DNA of 64,000 nucleotides from Chryseobacterium sp. LAM-KRS1 (GTDB taxonomy: Bacteria; Bacteroidota; Bacteroidia; Flavobacteriales; Weeksellaceae): NCBI RefSeq assembly GCF_013184525.1, contig NZ_JAAOIZ010000001.1, positions 372,001 through 436,000 of the forward strand, written 5' to 3'. A program made the position numbers and the translations under genes. A model generated the notes under the pieces. It did not search any database. It was not told where the DNA came from and saw only the letters and a list, made by a program, of their open reading frames with translations. Shown here piece after piece: positions 1 through 8,905 of the stretch. Position 1 is the stretch's first letter. The number at the start of each line of letters is the position of its first letter.

Positions 1-1296
1 ACAACAGGGGGGAATATTGTTTCAGGGGCCAATACATTAACACCGGTTGTTAATGCAGGGGGAACGTATACATTAACAGTACAGAATACAACACAGCCTG
101 GAAATGTAAACTGTAGCTACACAGCCAATGTTACGGTGGTGGAAAATAAAACACCACCAACGGCAACCTTAACTTCTTCCCACGCTCAAATTTGTGTAGG
201 AGAGTCGGTGACTTTAACAGCCGGCGGAGGAGTAAGCTATAACTGGACGGGTCTAACCGGAAACGGGAGTACACAAACGGTTTCTCCGACAGTCACTACA
301 ACTTATACTGTATATGCTGTAGGAGCTAATGGATGTATTTCAACAAATCCTGCAACGGTTACCGTGATCGTAGGGCCACCGGTTGCATCAGTGACTGCCT
401 CAAAATCAAAAATATGTGCCGGAGAATCTGTTACATTAACAGCTTCCGGAGGGATTACTTATAATTGGGTCGGATTGACCGGAAACGGAAATACCCAGGT
501 GGTTTCTCCAACGGTTACAACAACTTACTCAGTATATGCGCTGGGAGGGAACGGATGTACATCACTGGTTCCTGCCACGATTACAATTGAAGTGGTGCCA
601 GCTATTACCTCTACCTTACAGGATGTATATGTTTGTGCCGGTGATACAGGAATCCTGGATGCCGGAAGTGGCCCGAATTACACTTATATATGGAGTAACG
701 GAGCAACGACTCAAACAATTTCAACAAATATTACAGGAACCTATACGGTTACCATAAGTAATGGAACCTGTTCGAAAGCGTTTACCGCTCAGCTATTAAA
801 TCCTAATCTGCCACAGTTCACCAATATTGTTTATGAAAACCATGTGCTGACTTTAAGTGCAACCAATCCTACCGGAGGAACATTGGAATATTCTATTGAC
901 GGAGGGCTTACCTGGCAGAATTCCAATATATTTAATAATGTACTAAATAACACAAATTATAATCTGATGGTAAGGGTAAAGGATGCCAAATGTAGTACCT
1001 CATTAAGCTACTTCACCTTTGTGATTAGTAATGCTATCACTCCTAACTCAGATGGAAAGAATGACACAATCGACTTTTCAGGAATAAGCGGATATAATAA
1101 TTTTGCGGCTTCTATTTTCAACAGATATGGACAGGAACTCTTTAAAGCTACTAAGTTAGAACCTGCCTGGAATGGAACAGTAAAAGGATTAGCCCTGCCA
1201 ACTGCTACTTATTGGTACAGAGTACAGTGGGAGAATCCTGCGAGTAAAAAATTAGAATTACGAACAGGATGGATATTGTTGAAAAACAGGAATTAA
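1..1296 (+). CDS. T9SS type B sorting domain surface protein, 5' partial
   Basis: The reading frame is open from the first base, so the N-terminus lies outside the window and the GTG at 136 is not a real start. The visible part has two tandem 74-residue Ig/PKD-like repeats (about 151-372 and 373-594; each has a CxGES motif followed by a YNW motif and a VSPTVTTTY motif), then a more diverged domain (about 600-795). The C-terminal gliding motility-associated (type B) sorting domain starts near 1024 with the typical TPNSDGKND motif. Such domains direct export by the type IX secretion system to the cell surface or medium. The downstream gene is a paralogue with the same C-terminal architecture. 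The substrate or ligand cannot be told from the visible part. Confidence 0.9.
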   Translation, partial: TTGGNIVSGANTLTPVVNAGGTYTLTVQNTTQPGNVNCSYTANVTVVENKTPPTATLTSSHAQICVGESVTLTAGGGVSYNWTGLTGNGSTQTVSPTVTTTYTVYAVGANGCISTNPATVTVIVGPPVASVTASKSKICAGESVTLTASGGITYNWVGLTGNGNTQVVSPTVTTTYSVYALGGNGCTSLVPATITIEVVPAITSTLQDVYVCAGDTGILDAGSGPNYTYIWSNGATTQTISTNITGTYTVTISNGTCSKAFTAQLLNPNLPQFTNIVYENHVLTLSATNPTGGTLEYSIDGGLTWQNSNIFNNVLNNTNYNLMVRVKDAKCSTSLSYFTFVISNAITPNSDGKNDTIDFSGISGYNNFAASIFNRYGQELFKATKLEPAWNGTVKGLALPTATYWYRVQWENPASKKLELRTGWILLKNRN

Positions 1297-1321
1297 TTTT
1301 TAAAAATATACTCTTAAATGT

Positions 1322-1355
1322 AAGCCTTTCATAATTGAAAGGCTTTGTTTTTTTA
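1322..1355 (+). terminator. Rho-independent terminator
   Basis: A 9-bp stem (AAGCCTTTC pairing with GAAAGGCTT, 6-nt loop) is followed by a T-rich run. It ends the transcript of the upstream type B surface protein. Confidence 0.85.
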
Positions 1356-1399
1356 ACATAATAATGTTAAATATGTATGTGGTATGTTTAAAAATAATT

Positions 1400-1407
1400 T
1401 AAATTTG
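1400..1407 (+). promoter_or_regulatory. Promoter -7 element of the second surface protein
   Basis: TAAATTTG matches the Bacteroidota -7 consensus TAnnTTTG and lies 17 nt before the ATG at 1424, implying a very short leader. No clear TTG -33 element is visible. Confidence 0.5.
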
Positions 1408-1423
1408 TTGAAACAAAAATATT

Positions 1424-3796
1424 ATGAAGAGATATCTCCTGTTGTTTTCTTTTTTTTTAGTTTCGCTGAATATTTATCATTCACAAAGTATTAATCCCAG
1501 AAAAGTTCCTAAGCCAAGACCTAATTTAGCTGCCAAAGCAGGGGCGTTTATCGATGTAAATGCACCGGGATATAATGAGTCTGCTTACAACATTACTCAG
1601 CTTGTAAAAGACGTGCTTATTTCATCAGGAACAAACTCATGTGTTACTCCCAATGTGTCAAATGTCCAGGTAAATCCTTCTTTACCGGCAAGTGATGTCA
1701 ATAGGGCGTGGGGTTACTTTCATAAGGGTACCACAAACTTTCCCTTTAAAGATGGAATTGTACTTGTGACCGGAAAGGCGAACAGGACCGGAAACAGCTA
1801 TATAGATGTATTGAGTCCTTTAAGTGACCTTGTCGGTACAGGAAGCGACCCGGATCTGGTAGCTGCTACCAATCCGTCAGTGAACCTAAATGATGCTGTT
1901 GTATTGGAGTTTGATTTCGTTCCTACTTCCTCGCAGGTGAAATTTAATTATTTATTTGCTTCCGAAGAATATACAACATCCTTTCCATGCAGTTATTCCG
2001 ATGCATTTGCGCTGTTGCTTAAACCTTTAGCGGGTACAGCACCTTACGTCAATATGGCGGTATTACCCAGTGGTGCAGGACCTGTAAGTGTAACCAATAT
2101 TCACCCGGATACTCAGTTTGATGGGAGCCCTTTGAGTTGTGGAGCAATTAATCCAACATTCTTCGGAGGATATAATACAACTAATATTGAGACTAATTTT
2201 AACGGTAGAACCGTTCCTCTTACGGCTACCGCAACGGTAATTCCGGGACAGGCCTATCATTTCAAAATGGTTCTTGCTGACGCGATCGATACAAGTTATG
2301 ATTCAGCGGTATTTTTAGAAGGTGGATCTTTTAATATCGGAGTGGAATTATTGGATCCGGATGGAGGTACATTGCCATCAGATATCAATGTTTGTGATAA
2401 TGTTCCTCAGGTACTGACAGCTTCAGTGAGTGATCCTAATATGGCATATCAATGGTATTACAACGGTGCTATTGTGCCTGGAGCAACAACCAATACCATT
2501 ACAGCAGTACAGCCGGGAACCTATACTATTGAAGTTACTTTTCCGGGAAATCCATGTCCGGGGAAAGCATCTATACAGATTCATGGGGGGACAACTCCTA
2601 ATGCCAATGATGCTACGCTATTGTTATGCTCTACGCCGGATGTTACAACATTTGATTTGACTACAGCAATGCCTTCAATAAGTACAACACCTAATGCGGT
2701 ATTCCATTTTTATGAAAATCAGGCAGATGCTTTAGCGCAAAATGATAATTATATTACCACTCCACTTAATTATAATGGTAATGATGGGCAGATTTTATAT
2801 GTTGTGGTGTCTAATGGAGGGTTCTGTAGCCGGCTGATTAAATTAACTTTATCAAAAGAGGTTACCCCTACCGCACATGTTGTTTCCACAAAACTGAAAA
2901 TATGTCCGGGAGATTCGGTAGACCTTACGGCTACTGGTGGAGTTACTTACCAATGGAGTAATTTCCCGGGAACCGGTAATACACAAACCGTAACTTTATT
3001 CAATACTACAACGTTTACAGTATATGCTATCGGAGCAAAAGGATGTAAATCATTGCAGCCTGCTACAATCACAGTAGAAGTAGTTCCGGAAATAACCTCT
3101 CCTTTGAAAGATGTTGAAATGTGTATCGGAGACAGAATTACACTAGATGCGGGAGCCGGACCTAATTATACTTATTTATGGAGTACGGGTGAAACGACGC
3201 AAACGATTTCTGTAGACCAATTGGGTATTTATTCTGTTACTATAGATAATGGGTACTGTACAAAAGTATTTACGGTGAAAGTGATGGGAGCTACGCTGCC
3301 TTTTATCACCGGATTAAATTATGGCAATAATACATTAACAATTACAGCGGTAAATCCATCGCTTAATAATATTCCGGGAGTACTTGAGTATTCTATTGAT
3401 AACGGAATTTCATGGCAGGCCTCTAACGTGTTTACGGGGTTATTGGATAATACAACATATAATCTTCAGGTAAGAATACAGGGAACACATTGTGTGGGAA
3501 CACTTGACTTCTTTACTTTAAAGATTTCCAATATTATTACTCCTAACGAAGATGGAATCAATGATGTTCTTGACCTGTCGTCTCTAAAGAACTTTAATAA
3601 CTTTACCGGATCTATTTATGACAGATATGGTGTGGAAATGTTCAGGTTCTCTAAAGAAAATCCGATCTGGGATGGAACCGTAGGAGGAAAGAGATTATCT
3701 ACCGCTACGTACTGGTATAAATTTAACTTTGAATATCCTAAATCAAAAGCCCAGATGAACTGGTCCGGTTGGATATTACTTAAAAACAGAGAATAA
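1424..3796 (+). CDS. Choice-of-anchor L domain protein with T9SS type B sorting domain
   Basis: This 790-residue secreted protein starts with a signal peptide (about residues 1-20, ending near YHSQS). Residues of about 45-305 look like the 'choice-of-anchor L' domain (GAFIDV near the start, FNYLFASEEY in the middle, GGSFNIG near the end). Ig/PKD-like modules follow; one (about residues 485-560) is close in sequence to the tandem repeats of the preceding gene. The last 85 residues form a gliding motility-associated type B sorting domain (TPNEDGIND, YDRYG, WDGTV). It is probably exported by the type IX system and attached to or released from the surface. Its role may be adhesion; that is inference, as no catalytic motif is visible. 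Confidence 0.9.
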   Translation: MKRYLLLFSFFLVSLNIYHSQSINPRKVPKPRPNLAAKAGAFIDVNAPGYNESAYNITQLVKDVLISSGTNSCVTPNVSNVQVNPSLPASDVNRAWGYFHKGTTNFPFKDGIVLVTGKANRTGNSYIDVLSPLSDLVGTGSDPDLVAATNPSVNLNDAVVLEFDFVPTSSQVKFNYLFASEEYTTSFPCSYSDAFALLLKPLAGTAPYVNMAVLPSGAGPVSVTNIHPDTQFDGSPLSCGAINPTFFGGYNTTNIETNFNGRTVPLTATATVIPGQAYHFKMVLADAIDTSYDSAVFLEGGSFNIGVELLDPDGGTLPSDINVCDNVPQVLTASVSDPNMAYQWYYNGAIVPGATTNTITAVQPGTYTIEVTFPGNPCPGKASIQIHGGTTPNANDATLLLCSTPDVTTFDLTTAMPSISTTPNAVFHFYENQADALAQNDNYITTPLNYNGNDGQILYVVVSNGGFCSRLIKLTLSKEVTPTAHVVSTKLKICPGDSVDLTATGGVTYQWSNFPGTGNTQTVTLFNTTTFTVYAIGAKGCKSLQPATITVEVVPEITSPLKDVEMCIGDRITLDAGAGPNYTYLWSTGETTQTISVDQLGIYSVTIDNGYCTKVFTVKVMGATLPFITGLNYGNNTLTITAVNPSLNNIPGVLEYSIDNGISWQASNVFTGLLDNTTYNLQVRIQGTHCVGTLDFFTLKISNIITPNEDGINDVLDLSSLKNFNNFTGSIYDRYGVEMFRFSKENPIWDGTVGGKRLSTATYWYKFNFEYPKSKAQMNWSGWILLKNRE

Positions 3797-3821
3797 ATTA
3801 TTTATTTATAGATTGTAAATT

Positions 3822-3853
3822 GAAAAGCCTTTCAGATATCTGAAAGGCTTTTC
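3822..3853. terminator. Bidirectional terminator between convergent genes
   Basis: A perfect 32-bp palindrome (16-bp arms, GAAAAGCCTTTCAGAT and its complement) sits between the surface protein gene and the end of rsmA. It can form the same hairpin in either transcript. Confidence 0.85.
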
Positions 3854-3879
3854 CTATTTCTTTATTTCTTAGTTTATTA

Positions 3880-4650
3880 TTATGCGTTTTCTTTCCACTG
3901 TTTTGTAAAAGAAATAAAATCGTTAACGCTGAGTTCTTCAGCTCTCTTATCTAAAAATTCATGCGTTTTTAATGCTTCAGGAATATTCAGTATTTTAAGA
4001 GAGTTGGATAATTTCTTTCTCCTCTGGTTGAATCCTGCCTTTACAATTTGCTTAAACAGGACTTCATTGCCGGCTAAACCTTCTTTGGGATTTCTGGTTA
4101 ACCTGATAACTCCTGATTTTACCTTTGGTGGCGGGTTGAAAACATTTTCATGAACAGTAAACATATAGGATACATCATAGTACGCCTGAATAAGAACAGA
4201 TAAAATGCCATAGTCTTTTGTTCTCGGAACGGCAGCTGTTCTTTCTGCAACTTCCTTCTGGAACATTCCTACCATTTCAGGAATTAGCTCGTAATGATCT
4301 ATGATCTTAAAAAGGATCTGTGAAGATATATTATAGGGGAAATTGCCAATAATAGCAAGCTGTTCATTATTGATAAAAGCAAAATCCTGCTTTAAAAAAT
4401 CTCCTACGAAATTTTTATCTGTAATTTTTGAATAATGATTTTTCAAATATTCGATGGACTCGTTATCAATTTCAGCAAGATAAATATATTGGTCTTTTTC
4501 CAATAGATATTTTGTAAGGACTCCCATTCCCGGACCAACCTCCATGATATTATTGTAGTTTTCAAAGCTTAAGCCTTCTACAATTTTTTTCGCTATGTTT
4601 TCATCTGTCAGGAAGTGTTGACCAAGATGTTTTTTTGCTTTTACACTCAA
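3880..4650 (-). CDS. rsmA: 16S rRNA (adenine(1518)-N(6)/adenine(1519)-N(6))-dimethyltransferase
   Basis: RsmA (KsgA) uses S-adenosylmethionine to dimethylate two adjacent adenines in the 3' hairpin of 16S rRNA late in small-subunit assembly. The 256-residue protein has the family start KKHLGQHFL, the SAM-binding EVGPGMGVLT, and the NFPYNISSQI motif (NxPY type) of N6-adenine methylases. Its length fits the family. The gene is divergent from ftsX, with 91 bp between starts, and convergent with the surface protein gene. The start is the ATG preceding SVKAKKH, which places the conserved N-terminus correctly. Confidence 0.97.
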   Translation of the reverse strand: MSVKAKKHLGQHFLTDENIAKKIVEGLSFENYNNIMEVGPGMGVLTKYLLEKDQYIYLAEIDNESIEYLKNHYSKITDKNFVGDFLKQDFAFINNEQLAIIGNFPYNISSQILFKIIDHYELIPEMVGMFQKEVAERTAAVPRTKDYGILSVLIQAYYDVSYMFTVHENVFNPPPKVKSGVIRLTRNPKEGLAGNEVLFKQIVKAGFNQRRKKLSNSLKILNIPEALKTHEFLDKRAEELSVNDFISFTKQWKENA

Positions 4651-4715
4651 AGTTTTTTATGATTTTGTTAACAATGATTTTCTTTTTTTCGTCCCAAATT
4701 TCGGAAGATTTTTTC

Positions 4716-4723
4716 TATTTTAG
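4716..4723 (+). promoter_or_regulatory. Candidate ftsX promoter -7 element
   Basis: TATTTTAG resembles TAnnTTTG with TTAG in place of TTTG and lies 19 nt before the ftsX ATG. The same TTAG variant occurs before kbl (56014) and at 21814. Confidence 0.4.
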
Positions 4724-4741
4724 CCAAAAAATTTAATATTA

Positions 4742-5641
4742 ATGGCGAAATCTGTAGATGAATTTAATAAGAAGAGACTTAGGTCCAGCAATATTACAGT
4801 GGTAATTAGTATTGCCTTAGTGTTATTTTTGTTAGGATTAATGGGATTGATTTTAATTAATGCCCAGAAATATTCTGACTATATCAAGGAGCAGTTGGTT
4901 GTAAACGCATACTTTGATGAAAACTATGACGCTAAAGATTCTGTTAAAATTGCGAAACTGGAAGAAGAAACTTTTAAAAAAGTACAGACTTTAGCCCCCG
5001 TAAAAAGGGCAACCTATATTTCAAGAGAGATGGCTGCTAAGGAAGCAAAAGCCAGTATGGGAATTGATAGTGATGCACTTTTTGAAGAAAATATCTTCCC
5101 TTCATCTATCGAAGTTGCCTTAAAACCGGAGTATGTGGATCCGGCAAAAATTGATGCGGCTATTAAAACGCTGAAATCCGTTCCCGGTATTGTAGATGTA
5201 AAGAATAACAGTACCCTGATGGTAGATGTTTATAATAACCTGAACAGAATCTTGAAATGGATCTTAGGCTTTTCTATACTATTCCTTATTTTAGCGGTTG
5301 TCTTGATTAACAATTCAATCCGTCTGAAAATATTCTCCAAAAGATTTATCATTAAAACCATGCAGCTTGTAGGGGCAAAGAGAAGATTTATCCTGAAACC
5401 ATTTATTGTTGAGGCTTTGATTTTGGGTTGTATAGGCTCTGTTATCGGACTTTTGGCGCTATTTGGAGTATGGTATTATTTCACGAGTCAGATCGGGTCT
5501 GCATTTGTTCAGAATAATCAGCAATATTTCTGGCTTGTTATATTGGTATTCGGGGTAGGGATTTTTATTACTGTTTTAAGTACCATTGTTGCTACCTGGA
5601 GATTCTTGAGAACAAACGTTGACGATTTATATTACTCTTAA
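4742..5641 (+). CDS. ftsX: Cell division protein FtsX
   Basis: FtsX is the membrane subunit of the FtsEX complex, which controls peptidoglycan hydrolases at the division site. The 299-residue protein has the family topology: a cytoplasmic N-terminus, one membrane helix (about residues 18-40), a periplasmic domain (about 45-165) and three further helices at the C-terminus (about 172-195, 220-245 and 265-290). The QLVGAKRRF stretch after the second helix is typical of FtsX permeases. No ftsE is nearby, which is usual when the two are unlinked in Bacteroidota. It begins a + strand cluster running to rluF. Confidence 0.93.
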   Translation: MAKSVDEFNKKRLRSSNITVVISIALVLFLLGLMGLILINAQKYSDYIKEQLVVNAYFDENYDAKDSVKIAKLEEETFKKVQTLAPVKRATYISREMAAKEAKASMGIDSDALFEENIFPSSIEVALKPEYVDPAKIDAAIKTLKSVPGIVDVKNNSTLMVDVYNNLNRILKWILGFSILFLILAVVLINNSIRLKIFSKRFIIKTMQLVGAKRRFILKPFIVEALILGCIGSVIGLLALFGVWYYFTSQIGSAFVQNNQQYFWLVILVFGVGIFITVLSTIVATWRFLRTNVDDLYYS

Positions 5642-5645
5642 AAAG

Positions 5646-5942
5646 ATGAGCAAAAAAACAAATAAATTTTCTGCAGCTGAGTTTGGTACGGATACCAAAG
5701 CTCCACAGGAAAACACTTTTTATTTCGGACAACAAAACTTTAAATGGATGCTGATTGGATTAGCATTCATTGTAGTAGGTTTTCTGCTGATGATGGGTGC
5801 CGATGCTAATACTGTCGATGGAAAATATGATCCGAACTCATGGAACGACGGTATCTTCTCTATTCGCAGAATCCGGATAGCTCCATTATTTGTAGTTATC
5901 GGTTTCGTCATAGAAGTATATGCGATTTTAAAAAGAAAATAA
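5646..5942 (+). CDS. DUF3098 family small membrane protein
   Basis: The 98-residue protein begins at the ATG preceding SKKTNKF, four bases after the ftsX stop; the in-frame ATG at 5619 lies inside ftsX and is less likely. It has two membrane helices (about residues 30-50 and 75-94) with a short loop containing NSWNDGIFS between them, as in DUF3098 proteins of Bacteroidota. The function is unknown. Its constant place between ftsX and uppP in Flavobacteriia suggests a link to the cell envelope, which is inference. Confidence 0.85.
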   Translation: MSKKTNKFSAAEFGTDTKAPQENTFYFGQQNFKWMLIGLAFIVVGFLLMMGADANTVDGKYDPNSWNDGIFSIRRIRIAPLFVVIGFVIEVYAILKRK

Positions 5943-6022
5943 TTTTTTATTTAAGATTAAGAAGTTTGAGAAATTCGGAGTTTTCCGGATTTCAGGCTTT
6001 TTAATCTTTTAATTTTATACAT

Positions 6023-6841
6023 ATGGATTTATTCAAAGCAATTATTATTGCGATTATAGAAGGTCTTACTGAGTATCTTCCAATTTCTTCTACAGCCCAC
6101 ATGGGTTTCACGGCTAGCTTAATGGGATTGCCGGAAGATGAATTTTTAAAAATGTTTCAGGTATCTATTCAGTTTGGTGCTATTTTATCAGTGGTGGTTG
6201 CTTATTGGAAAAAGTTCTTTGATTTTAATAATATTAAATTCTATTATAAGCTTGCCTTTGCGGTAGTACCGGCTTTGGCTTTGGGATATCTTTTTGATGA
6301 TAAAATTGAAGCTGTTCTTGGAAATCAGATCGCTATTTCGTCTGTTTTGGTTTTAGGTGGAATCGTTTTATTATTTGCAGACACCTGGTTTAAAAACCCG
6401 ACAATTGATGATGAAAAGGGGATCACTATCAAGAAAGCCGTGACCATAGGTTTTTGGCAGTGTCTTGCAATGATGCCGGGAACAAGCAGAAGTGCTGCTT
6501 CTATTATCGGAGGAATGACACAGGGATTAACGCGAAAGGCGGCCGCGGAATTTTCATTTTTCCTTGCTGTTCCTACAATGCTGGCAGTTACTGTGTATTC
6601 AGTTTTTGTAAAAACTTGGGGAAAAGAAACTCCTAATCCTCAGAAAGGATATGAAATGATTTTGTCATCACAAGATCATTTTACTATTTTTATCATTGGA
6701 AATATCGTGGCATTTATTGTGGCTTTGATTGCTATTAAAGCTTTTATCGGAGTTCTTAATAAATATGGTTTCAAACCTTGGGGATGGTATCGTATTTTTG
6801 TAGGGATAGCTTTATTGATTTATTTCTATTTCTTTAAATAA
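6023..6841 (+). CDS. uppP: Undecaprenyl-diphosphatase
   Basis: UppP (BacA) dephosphorylates undecaprenyl diphosphate to recycle the lipid carrier for peptidoglycan and O-antigen synthesis; high levels give bacitracin resistance. The 272-residue integral membrane protein carries both signature segments: EGLTEYLPISSTAH near the N-terminus and PGTSRSAASIIGG (about residues 152-164), with the catalytic glutamate, histidine and arginine of the family. Its length is typical. It lies between the DUF3098 gene and truB on the same strand, with short gaps that suggest cotranscription. Confidence 0.96.
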   Translation: MDLFKAIIIAIIEGLTEYLPISSTAHMGFTASLMGLPEDEFLKMFQVSIQFGAILSVVVAYWKKFFDFNNIKFYYKLAFAVVPALALGYLFDDKIEAVLGNQIAISSVLVLGGIVLLFADTWFKNPTIDDEKGITIKKAVTIGFWQCLAMMPGTSRSAASIIGGMTQGLTRKAAAEFSFFLAVPTMLAVTVYSVFVKTWGKETPNPQKGYEMILSSQDHFTIFIIGNIVAFIVALIAIKAFIGVLNKYGFKPWGWYRIFVGIALLIYFYFFK

Positions 6842-6871
6842 ATTATTCTCTTATCTATTTATTACCAATTT

Positions 6872-7570
6872 ATGACTGCCGAAAATATACTTGAAGGCCA
6901 TATATTTTTACTTGATAAACCTTTGGATTGGACCTCTTTCCAGGCCGTTAATAAAATGAAATATAAACTCAAAAGTGAGTTTAAACTTCCTAAAAAATTT
7001 AAGATTGGGCATGCCGGAACTTTAGATCCTAGAGCAACAGGTTTACTCATTGTCTGTACCGGGAAATTCACTAAAAAAATTCCTGAAATACAAGATGCTC
7101 CTAAAGAATATTGGACTGAAATAAAGATAGGGGTTCAGACGGAATCTTATGATACTGAAAAACCTGAAATTCTTCATCAGGATATTTCAAACGTTTCCGA
7201 GGAGCAGGTAAGAGCAGTTTTACAAAAATTTGTTGGAGAAATAGACCAGAAACCTCCGGTTTTTTCTGCTATAAAAATTGATGGGAAAAGAGCTTATAAT
7301 CTAGCGAGAGCAGGTGAAGAAGTAGAGATGAAGTCAAGAAAAACTACTATTTTTTATCTTAATAATATTCAGATTGATTTTCCTTTTGTGAGTTTTACGG
7401 TAGGATGTTCAAAGGGGACCTATATCCGGAGTCTTGCACATGATATTGGGCAGGAGCTTGGCGTTGGTGCATATTTAACGCAACTGAGACGTACGAAGAT
7501 CGGGGAATATAAGATAGAAGACAGTACAGAAAAGTTTTTAGAAAATGATTTTAAATTTGAAAGTATATGA
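6872..7570 (+). CDS. truB: tRNA pseudouridine(55) synthase TruB
   Basis: TruB converts U55 in the T loop of tRNA to pseudouridine. The 232-residue protein has the catalytic segment GHAGTLDPRATG, with the nucleophile Asp52, the KPLDWTSF motif near the N-terminus and GTYIRSLAHDIG further on. It is shorter than the enterobacterial protein because it lacks the C-terminal PUA-type extension, as is usual in Bacteroidota. Its TGA overlaps the ATG of the next gene (ATGA), which suggests translational coupling. Confidence 0.96.
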   Translation: MTAENILEGHIFLLDKPLDWTSFQAVNKMKYKLKSEFKLPKKFKIGHAGTLDPRATGLLIVCTGKFTKKIPEIQDAPKEYWTEIKIGVQTESYDTEKPEILHQDISNVSEEQVRAVLQKFVGEIDQKPPVFSAIKIDGKRAYNLARAGEEVEMKSRKTTIFYLNNIQIDFPFVSFTVGCSKGTYIRSLAHDIGQELGVGAYLTQLRRTKIGEYKIEDSTEKFLENDFKFESI

Positions 7571-8160
7571 AAAAAACTCTCCTTTTGTTCATAAGTTTAT
7601 TTTCGATAACTCTATCATACGCTCAAAATGTTGAGAACAAAAAGCCGAAAATGGATTTTTATGTTAACCCCACTCTTAACTTAGGATATAATCTTGGAAA
7701 TAGTATTCAGGATGACAGAAATAAGGATTCAGCCTATTATCAACAATACATAGCTCCTTATCTCCCTAATAAAATTACTTTTGGAATGACAGTTATCGGT
7801 GGGTATAATTTTCTTCCTAACTTTGCCTTAGGATCAGGGATAAAATATAGTTTTACGGATAAGAATTTTCATTTGCTTTATTGGGTTATCCAGCCTAAAT
7901 TCATAATTGGTCCTGGAGATGAACCTTTTTTTATTGATATTAATTATGGAAAGCAGATCAACCACTCTGTTGTTTCAAATGCTGAATTCTGGGGAATGAA
8001 GTTGGGAAAACAGGTGTCTTATTCGAAAAGATTAAGCCAGGAAGGAGGACTTGTTCTTGAAAATCATAACTTTGGAAAATCAAATGCTTTTTTTATCGGT
8101 TTGAGTTATGGGATAACATTTTTTAGTAATAAAAACTACACGGGTTACGGAGACGATTAA
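7567..8160 (+). CDS. Secreted outer-membrane-like protein of unknown function
   Basis: The 197-residue protein starts with a signal peptide ([20 protein letters not shown], cut after about residue 20). The rest alternates hydrophobic and polar residues with many aromatic and glycine positions ([33 protein letters not shown]) and ends in a strand pattern, as in small beta-barrels of the outer membrane. I recognise no specific family. It overlaps truB by four bases and rluF by one base, so it is almost certainly made from the same mRNA as those two RNA-modification enzymes. Confidence 0.75.
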   Translation: MKKTLLLFISLFSITLSYAQNVENKKPKMDFYVNPTLNLGYNLGNSIQDDRNKDSAYYQQYIAPYLPNKITFGMTVIGGYNFLPNFALGSGIKYSFTDKNFHLLYWVIQPKFIIGPGDEPFFIDINYGKQINHSVVSNAEFWGMKLGKQVSYSKRLSQEGGLVLENHNFGKSNAFFIGLSYGITFFSNKNYTGYGDD

Positions 8161-8882
8161 TGGAAAAGACACGGATTAATAAATATTTATCAGAAGTTGG
8201 TTTCTGCTCAAGAAGAGCGGCAGATAAATTACTGGAAGAAGGGAGAATAAAAATCAACGGGCAGATTCCTGAATTGGGAACGAAAATTTCCGACGAAGAT
8301 GTTGTGGAAGTAGACGGTAAACCGATCCGGGAAACAGAAGAAAAACCTGTTTATATTGCTTTTAATAAACCAATTGGTATTGTTTGTACTACAGATACAA
8401 AAAGAGAAAAAAACAATATTGTAGATTATATCAATCATCCTAAAAGAATTTTTCCGATTGGTAGGTTGGACAAACCTAGTGAAGGCCTAATACTTCTAAC
8501 CAGTGACGGGGATATTGTCAACAAAATTTTAAGAGCCAGGAACAATCACGAAAAAGAATACCTTGTAAGAGTCGATAAGCCGATTAATCCAAGATTTTTG
8601 GAGAAAATGAGAAATGGAGTTCCCATCCTGGATACCGTCACTAAAAAATGTGAGGTAGAAAAAGTAGATGATATGACGTTCAGAATTGTTCTTACCCAAG
8701 GCCTCAACAGGCAGATTCGCAGAATGTGTGAATATTTGGGCTACGAAGTGAAAAAACTTAAAAGGATGCGTATCATGAATATCAAGCTGGATTTACCTGT
8801 AGGAAAATGGAGAGATCTTACCGATGAGGAACTATCCGCTTTGAACAAGCTGCTTGAAGACTCCAGTAAAACGGTAGATTAA
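8160..8882 (+). CDS. rluF: 23S rRNA pseudouridine synthase (RluF-like, RsuA family)
   Basis: The 240-residue protein has an N-terminal S4 RNA-binding domain ([20 protein letters not shown], about residues 5-60) and an RsuA-type pseudouridine synthase domain with the catalytic GRLDKPSEG motif (Asp104) and the [15 protein letters not shown] segment. The order and sequence fit RluF, which modifies position 2604 of 23S rRNA; RluB or RsuA specificity cannot be excluded by reading alone. The start codon shares one base with the preceding stop (TAATG). It is the last gene of the ftsX-rluF cluster, facing the HhH protein gene. Confidence 0.88.
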   Translation: MEKTRINKYLSEVGFCSRRAADKLLEEGRIKINGQIPELGTKISDEDVVEVDGKPIRETEEKPVYIAFNKPIGIVCTTDTKREKNNIVDYINHPKRIFPIGRLDKPSEGLILLTSDGDIVNKILRARNNHEKEYLVRVDKPINPRFLEKMRNGVPILDTVTKKCEVEKVDDMTFRIVLTQGLNRQIRRMCEYLGYEVKKLKRMRIMNIKLDLPVGKWRDLTDEELSALNKLLEDSSKTVD

Positions 8883-8905
8883 ATTGATAAGAAAGTAAGA
8901 TTCAA

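Noticed and set aside
136..138. GTG at 136 as the start of the first gene
   Set aside because: The frame is open to base 1 with the same protein character, so the gene starts before the window.
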